Assembly: GCF_001182745.1 (NCBI RefSeq)
Contig: NZ_LN868938.1
Coordinates: forward strand, 2,418,001-2,482,000
DNA length: 64,000 nt
Direction: 5' to 3'
Source: Nocardia farcinica
Lineage (GTDB): Bacteria; Actinomycetota; Actinomycetes; Mycobacteriales; Mycobacteriaceae
Part shown: positions 60,047 through 64,000 of the stretch, in pieces
How positions within the stretch are numbered: the stretch's first letter is position 1
Layout: the number at the start of each line of letters is the position of its first letter
Program-made: the position numbers and the translations under genes
The notes under the pieces: generated by a model
Seen by the model: the letters and a program-made list of their open reading frames with translations, nothing else
Databases searched by the model: none
Told to the model about the DNA's origin: nothing

Positions 60047-62032
60047 CTATCGCCCGTCGCTCGATCCGGCATCGCCGAACGGTTCTCCCGCACTCTCCTC
60101 CGCGTCACCGGCCGGGGCGATCCCGCCGGTCGTCAGCCCGGCCACGACCTTGTCCGCGAGGTCGTCGACCGCCGCCGCCGCCTGCGCGGCGGCGCTGCGC
60201 AACCGGAACAGTCTGCGCAGCAACGCGCCGTAACGCTGCTGCTCGGCCAAGGTCAGCACCGGGACGCGCAACCGGCCGGGATCGAAACGCATCGTCGTGG
60301 CCCGGGCCGCGGAGCTGTTGCCCGCGAGCAGGAAGCCCGCCAGGAACCAGGGATCGAGCCGATCCGTGTCCACCCGCAGGGTGTGCAGATTCGGCCCGCG
60401 CGCCGCAGCCACGTCGTCCGGTCCGGCAACCCGGACGGCGCGCCCCCCTTGCCGGTCGCCGCGCGCAGTCGCCAGCAGGACGTCACCGACCTCGATCCCC
60501 ACGTCGTCACCGCTCCCCGGACCCGTCACGGCGCTCTCACCACCGGTACCGGAGTCCTCTCGCGCCGCTGACTGCGCGCGGATCCATTGCAGCCAGCCGT
60601 GACCGGCGAGTTCGGCGACTGTAACGTGCCGCCAGGTACGCGCGGCTCCCTCGAGCCAGCCGTCGAGCGACGCACGGACCGCCTCGAGTTCGTCACCGGC
60701 AGCTGCCAAGCGGTGGGCCGTCGATTCCAGCTGACCGGTGAGCGCGCCGGTGTCGACCACCAGGTGGACGTAGCGGGACGGGGTCAGATCGACCGATTCG
60801 TCGAGCACATCGATGGACCCGACCGCTGCGGCGGCGTCGGCCTCGGCGCCGGGATCCCCGCCTTCGTCGAATGCCCGCCAAGCTCGCGTCACCTGATCGG
60901 TGACAAGCTGCCAATCGGTGCTCTGTTCCCCCTCACCGATCGCGCCCATCAAGGTGGTGTCCACGAAAAGCACGTGGTCGGCCGGGCGCACATCCGGCAG
61001 CGGCCGTTGCAGCACCCAGATCTGGAGTCCCACGTGCCAGGGCAGTGCGGCACCCGGCGGTAACGCGATGACCGCGCGCAGAATGCCCGCACGTACCAGG
61101 TTGGCTCGGATCTTGCGGCCGGAGGGCCGGGCGGCCACGGCGGGCGGCAACAGCACCGCGGCGACGCCCCCGGGACGCAGATGTGCGACCGCGTGCTGCA
61201 CCCAGGCCAGCTCCGATTCCATCCGCGACGGCAGCCCGTACTGCCATCGGGTGTCGAATGCCAGCTCGGCGGCGCCCCAGTCACGTTGACCGTAGGGCGG
61301 ATTGGTGAGGACGACGTCGGCGGTGAGGTCGGCGAAGGCATCGGCCTGCAGGCTGTCGCCCAGGCGGATGTCGGCCTCGAGCCCGGTTTCCGCCGATACC
61401 GTCAGCCGCGCCCGTTCCACCTGCACCGGTAGCGCGTCCTGGCCGTGGAGATCGACGACGCCCCGTGCGGCGGCCGCCAGCAGCAGCGCGCCGCTCCCGC
61501 AGGCCGGGTCGAGTGCCGTACGCACCCGGGGTCCGGCCGCGGTGACGGCCAGTTCCGCCATCAGTGCCGCGATGGGATCGGGCGTGCGATGCACACCGGA
61601 CGCCAGCGCCTCCTCCAGCGCGCGGTCGGCGAGCGCGTCGACCGCCGCCCGCGCGCCGTCCTCCTGGCGGACCCGCTCCAGCAGGGCGACCGCGCGTCGC
61701 GCGAACTCGGTGTCGACCTCGTCGTCCGCCTCGACCGCCCACCCGGCGTCGGCCGATCGCAAGCTCCGCATGAAGCGGGCCACCGCCTGCGGGGCGGCAT
61801 CGCTGCGTAGCCAGGTCCGCAGTTCCGTCAGTGGTGCTTCCGAGGTCGCGATGTCGTGCTCGGCCAGCCAGGCGCGCACCTGCGCGAGGTCGAAGACCGG
61901 GCGAGCCTCGCTGCCGCCCACCGGCTTCGGGAAGTCGGTGTGCCTGCGGCGCCAATTGCTGACGGTGGCCCGCGTGACGCCGGCGAGCCGGGAGAGCTCG
62001 GCGGCGCTGATCGTGGACACAGTCTTGGACAT
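60047..62032 (-). CDS. N6-adenine DNA methyltransferase with N-terminal HTH and HsdS-like C-terminus
   Basis: A 661-aa type I-like methylase. Residues ~8-60 are an AlpA/MerR-like HTH (ISAAELSRLAGVTRATVSNW). The SAM-binding motif I is DPACGSGALLLA near residue 175 and catalytic motif IV is LTNPPYGQ near 245; both intact. Residues ~465-640 form a target-recognition-like half domain with DVLLATARGD and AEQQRYGALL. Catalytic and specificity parts are thus fused, as in HsdM-HsdS fusions. ATG 62032 has GAGGAGG directly upstream. First gene of a four-gene minus operon and divergent from the DUF732/DGQHR genes. Probably marks self DNA for this module. Confidence 0.88.
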   Translation of the reverse strand: MSKTVSTISAAELSRLAGVTRATVSNWRRRHTDFPKPVGGSEARPVFDLAQVRAWLAEHDIATSEAPLTELRTWLRSDAAPQAVARFMRSLRSADAGWAVEADDEVDTEFARRAVALLERVRQEDGARAAVDALADRALEEALASGVHRTPDPIAALMAELAVTAAGPRVRTALDPACGSGALLLAAAARGVVDLHGQDALPVQVERARLTVSAETGLEADIRLGDSLQADAFADLTADVVLTNPPYGQRDWGAAELAFDTRWQYGLPSRMESELAWVQHAVAHLRPGGVAAVLLPPAVAARPSGRKIRANLVRAGILRAVIALPPGAALPWHVGLQIWVLQRPLPDVRPADHVLFVDTTLMGAIGEGEQSTDWQLVTDQVTRAWRAFDEGGDPGAEADAAAAVGSIDVLDESVDLTPSRYVHLVVDTGALTGQLESTAHRLAAAGDELEAVRASLDGWLEGAARTWRHVTVAELAGHGWLQWIRAQSAAREDSGTGGESAVTGPGSGDDVGIEVGDVLLATARGDRQGGRAVRVAGPDDVAAARGPNLHTLRVDTDRLDPWFLAGFLLAGNSSAARATTMRFDPGRLRVPVLTLAEQQRYGALLRRLFRLRSAAAQAAAAVDDLADKVVAGLTTGGIAPAGDAEESAGEPFGDAGSSDGR

Positions 62033-62102
62033 GGTCCTCCTCTCCGGTCCGATTGCTCCACCCTGCTGCATCTGTGAGCAAAAATCAACTGCCGAAGACG
62101 TA

Positions 62103-62137
62103 TTGACATTGCTTTCATAGAAAGCATACGGTGTCAA
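62103..62137. promoter_or_regulatory. Nested palindrome and promoter in the methylase/DGQHR divergent region
   Basis: Inner repeat TGCTTTC/GAAAGCA (62110-62116 and 62120-62126) lies within an outer TTGACA/TGTCAA pair (62103-62108 and 62132-62137). TTGACA with an 18-nt spacer to TACGGT (62127-62132) makes a good plus-strand promoter for the genes at 62210 and 62589; the same site on the minus strand gives a TTGACA for the methylase operon. The inner palindrome covers the spacer and is a likely operator, perhaps for the methylase's own HTH. Confidence 0.55.
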
Positions 62138-62209
62138 AGCAACGACGCCCACCGTGGTTGGTGGCCTCCACGGCGGCCGCGACCACTCTCGACTCTCCGG
62201 GGGAATCCC

Positions 62210-62575
62210 ATGCTCACCACTCGCACACTCGCTTCCGTGCTCGCGCTCGGTGCCGCCGCCGCGATCGTCGCGGCGCCCACGGCCACCGCCGCTCCGTCGT
62301 CGGGATCCGCCGGCGGCTCGTCGTCGAGCGGATGCGGTCCCCGCTCCGGCTCGGACCATCTCTTCCTCGCCGAATCGCACTACGACGACGAGTCCTGTGG
62401 CGTGCAGGACGCCGCGATCCAGCTCGCGCACAGCAGCTGCCGCTGGCTCGACGCACACGGCGGCACCGCCCGCAACCGGATCACGCTCGCCGAAGAGCTC
62501 AGCGACACCGTCGACTACCCGTACCTCTTCGTGCGCGCCGCCACCCTCGCCTACTGCCCGCGCTACGCGCGCTGA
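62210..62575 (+). CDS. DUF732-like small secreted protein
   Basis: A 121-aa exported protein. Residues 1-28 are a Sec signal peptide (VLALGAAAAIVAAPTATAAP), then a Ser/Gly-rich segment and a helical domain with four cysteines, ending in AATLAYCPRYAR, the typical DUF732 tail of mycobacterial and nocardial secreted proteins. It lies 13 nt before the DGQHR gene and should share its promoter. A secreted protein in this operon is odd; function unknown. Confidence 0.75.
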   Translation: MLTTRTLASVLALGAAAAIVAAPTATAAPSSGSAGGSSSSGCGPRSGSDHLFLAESHYDDESCGVQDAAIQLAHSSCRWLDAHGGTARNRITLAEELSDTVDYPYLFVRAATLAYCPRYAR

Positions 62576-62588
62576 ACCAGGAGCCATC

Positions 62589-63824
62589 ATGTCCAGCAAC
62601 CACATCGGCCTGCGTGAACACGACGGCCTCGACCAGGCGCTGGCCGCGGCGTCCGCCGACGCCGCAGCCTCGGGCGCACGAGTCTTCCCCTGCACGGTGT
62701 TCCGCCAGGGCAGGCGCACGATGATCTCGACGTCTTTCCCGTACGCGTTCCTCGCCCGCCAGGTCGTCGCGGAATCGGTGGACAAGGGCGGCGATCCGGC
62801 CAACACCACCAATCGCCCGCTGATGACCGACCACGTGCGCAACATCAATACCTATGTGAGAGAGAACCGCGAGGACTACATCCTGCCGCCGGTGACGCTC
62901 AATGCCCGGCAGCTGCCCGCCCTGCACTTGCCGCGCGGCAACTTCAAGAACCGGCTCGGCTTCATGGTCATCGGCGACGAGGTCCGCTTCTACGTCACCG
63001 ATGGCCAGCACCGCATCACCGCGATCCGCGGGCACGGCTCCGGCCGCTCGGCGATCCCGAGCCTGGTCGACCTCGACGACGGTTTCGAAGACGACAGTCT
63101 CGCGGTGCTGATCGTGGTGGAGGAGGACCTCAAGCGCATCCACCAGGACTTCGCCGACGCCGCGCAGACCAAACAGATCCCCGCGAGCCTGCTCGCCGTC
63201 TACAACACCCGCGAACCGGTCAACGGCGTCCTCGCCGACCTGGTCGAACGCACTCGCTTCTTCCGGGGGCGGGTGGATGCCACCTCCAAGACGCTGCCGA
63301 AGGCGTCGCAGGCGGTGTTCCTGCTGAACCAGGTGCGCCAGTTCGTCAAGGAGCTGCTTTTCGCCGACTACGCCCTGTCCGAGGATTCGGTGGCCCGGCA
63401 GAGTTCGCGGCTGATCGGCGACAAGCAGGCCAGGGACGAGCTGGTCGAGGACGCGATCGTCCTCGTCGAGACGCTGTCCGAGCACATGGATCCGTGGCGG
63501 GAGATCTGTTCGCTGCCCACCAGTGGCGGCCCGGCCAACCGGGTGGCGGACTTCCGCCAGCGCTATATCAACATGACCGCCACCGGCCTGGTGGTCATCG
63601 GCCGGGTCGCCTACGAGATCCGCAAGAGTACTGATCTCGCGTGGCGGCAGGACGCCTACAAGCGCTTGGCCACCGAGATCGATTGGCGCAGAGATGCCCT
63701 GATCTGGAGAGGCAGCATCGTGTCGCCGGACGGGAAGATCAGCACCCAGCGCGGGCCGGTGCGCGAGGCCGCCGACCGCGTCAAGCGACAGCTCGGCCTG
63801 GCCACCAGCGGACAGCCCGGCTGA
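62589..63824 (+). CDS. DndB-like DGQHR-domain protein
   Basis: A 411-aa protein with the DGQHR signature (FYVTDGQHRITAIRGHG at about residue 140) and the preceding PRGNFKNRLGFMVIGDEV. This family includes DndB, the regulator of phosphorothioate modification clusters, and DpdB of deazapurine DNA-modification clusters; members have a ParB-like nucleotide-hydrolysing fold. No dndC, dndD, dndE or dpdA is in the window, so it must serve another modification system, probably the divergent methylase operon. ATG 62589 with AGGAG upstream is chosen. Confidence 0.85.
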   Translation: MSSNHIGLREHDGLDQALAAASADAAASGARVFPCTVFRQGRRTMISTSFPYAFLARQVVAESVDKGGDPANTTNRPLMTDHVRNINTYVRENREDYILPPVTLNARQLPALHLPRGNFKNRLGFMVIGDEVRFYVTDGQHRITAIRGHGSGRSAIPSLVDLDDGFEDDSLAVLIVVEEDLKRIHQDFADAAQTKQIPASLLAVYNTREPVNGVLADLVERTRFFRGRVDATSKTLPKASQAVFLLNQVRQFVKELLFADYALSEDSVARQSSRLIGDKQARDELVEDAIVLVETLSEHMDPWREICSLPTSGGPANRVADFRQRYINMTATGLVVIGRVAYEIRKSTDLAWRQDAYKRLATEIDWRRDALIWRGSIVSPDGKISTQRGPVREAADRVKRQLGLATSGQPG

Positions 63825-64000
63825 GCGGGTGCCCGGCCGGGCGCGGCGCGGCCGGATGAGGTCGATCGGCTGGTCGCCGCGCCGAGCGGGCTGTACCTGG
63901 TGGAACTGAAGGCCTGGCACGGTGAGGTCGTCGCCACGAAGCGCGGGTGACTGCCGACCGATGCGGCGGGCGAACGTATCCAGCACGGCCGTCCGGTGCA
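63825..64000 (+). pseudogene. Remnant of a NERD-domain protein with in-frame stop
   Basis: In the frame that follows the DGQHR stop codon, bases ~63855-63947 encode DEVDRLVAAPSGLYLVELKA followed by WHGEVV, the core of a NERD domain, a nuclease-related domain found on kinases and helicases. TGA at 63948-63950 interrupts it, but the same frame continues sensibly after the stop (LPTDAAGERIQHGRPV) to the window end. No start codon or N-terminus is visible. It looks like the decayed or truncated start of a NERD-kinase or NERD-helicase gene; the rest is outside the window. Confidence 0.6.

Larger units (their letters stand above)
32551..64000. other. Accessory region / candidate defence island (right edge outside window)
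   Basis: From here to the window end no core gene of the lipA neighbourhood is recognised. Gene content is secreted or hypothetical proteins, then five large helicases, an N6-adenine methyltransferase, a Ser/Thr kinase, a HEPN protein and a DGQHR protein. Starts use Shine-Dalgarno sites rather than the leaderless boxes common before 32 kb, and A+T-richer patches appear (around 34-36 kb and 62.05-62.15 kb). No tRNA, integrase or direct repeat was seen at the left edge. Confidence 0.65.

Noticed and set aside
52207..62032. A classical BREX/Pgl or type I restriction system
   Set aside because: No PglZ phosphatase, PglY/BrxC ATPase, BrxL, HsdR or standard HsdS was found, and the helicase is UPF1/DNA2-like rather than HsdR-like.
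62589..63824. A phosphorothioate (Dnd) or deazapurine (Dpd) modification cluster suggested by the DGQHR gene
   Set aside because: No PAPS-reductase-like DndC, DndD ATPase, DndE, cysteine desulfurase or DpdA-like transglycosylase is in the window.

Overview
The window is high-GC DNA with strongly G/C-biased third codon positions. Its left half carries the gene set and order of a mycolic-acid actinomycete: it matches, from memory, the Mycobacterium tuberculosis Rv2190c-Rv2182c and Rv2199c-Rv2218 neighbourhoods. The actinobacterial CtaF, DUF3043, PimB', CbhK/AdoK and LipB-LipA proteins, and ten or more genes with a TANNNT box 7-8 nt before the start codon, fit Nocardia or a close relative. The species cannot be fixed from sequence alone.

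Bases 1-32,550 are core chromosome. In order: the end of an NlpC/P60 peptidoglycan hydrolase, a membrane-anchored metallopeptidase-like protein, PimB' mannosyltransferase, two SRPBCC proteins, an ArsA/GET3-type ATPase with its small partner, a ROK glucokinase and a phospholipid acyltransferase; Spo0M and an FAD oxidoreductase; ctaF/ctaC of cytochrome c oxidase; asnB; adenosine kinase; an ErpA-type Fe-S carrier; DUF3043; a GlxA-type regulator; cobU/cobT/cobS for the cobalamin nucleotide loop; a glyoxalase-II-like hydrolase; ilvE; gcvT; two GNATs, a TetR and a Nudix protein; pepA; the E2 acyltransferase dlaT/sucB followed by an epimerase; and the lipoate genes lipB and lipA. Several are functionally linked: LipB and LipA make the lipoyl groups carried by the neighbouring E2, and GcvT belongs to another lipoate-dependent complex.

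After the 15-bp hairpin that ends lipA the character changes. Bases ~32.6-35.6 kb hold small hypothetical and secreted proteins. Bases 35.6-63.8 kb form a dense block of nucleic-acid enzymes: a UvrD-like helicase; a PUA/EVE-like + CBS pair + HEPN protein; a RelE-like domain fused to a second UvrD helicase; a DUF1998-type giant SF2 helicase coupled to a 1117-aa partner (Druantia type III-like architecture); a divergent SF2 ATPase with winged helix; and a minus-strand operon of N6-adenine methyltransferase, a truncated methyltransferase/half-specificity paralogue, a soluble Ser/Thr kinase with TPRs, and a 1709-aa SF1 helicase with a Vsr-like nuclease domain. This operon is divergent, across a large palindrome, from a small secreted protein and a DndB-like DGQHR protein. 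The window ends in a NERD-domain remnant with an in-frame stop.

The best candidate for a new system is the kinase-methyltransferase-helicase/nuclease operon with the divergent DGQHR gene (52.2-63.8 kb). It resembles BREX type 2/Pgl in logic (kinase + methylase + ATPase) but lacks recognisable PglZ or PglY. The three-gene UvrD / CBS-HEPN / RelE-UvrD cassette (35.6-41.6 kb) is a second candidate. All defence roles are inferred from domains and clustering. No tRNA, rRNA, CRISPR array, transposase or integrase was recognised.
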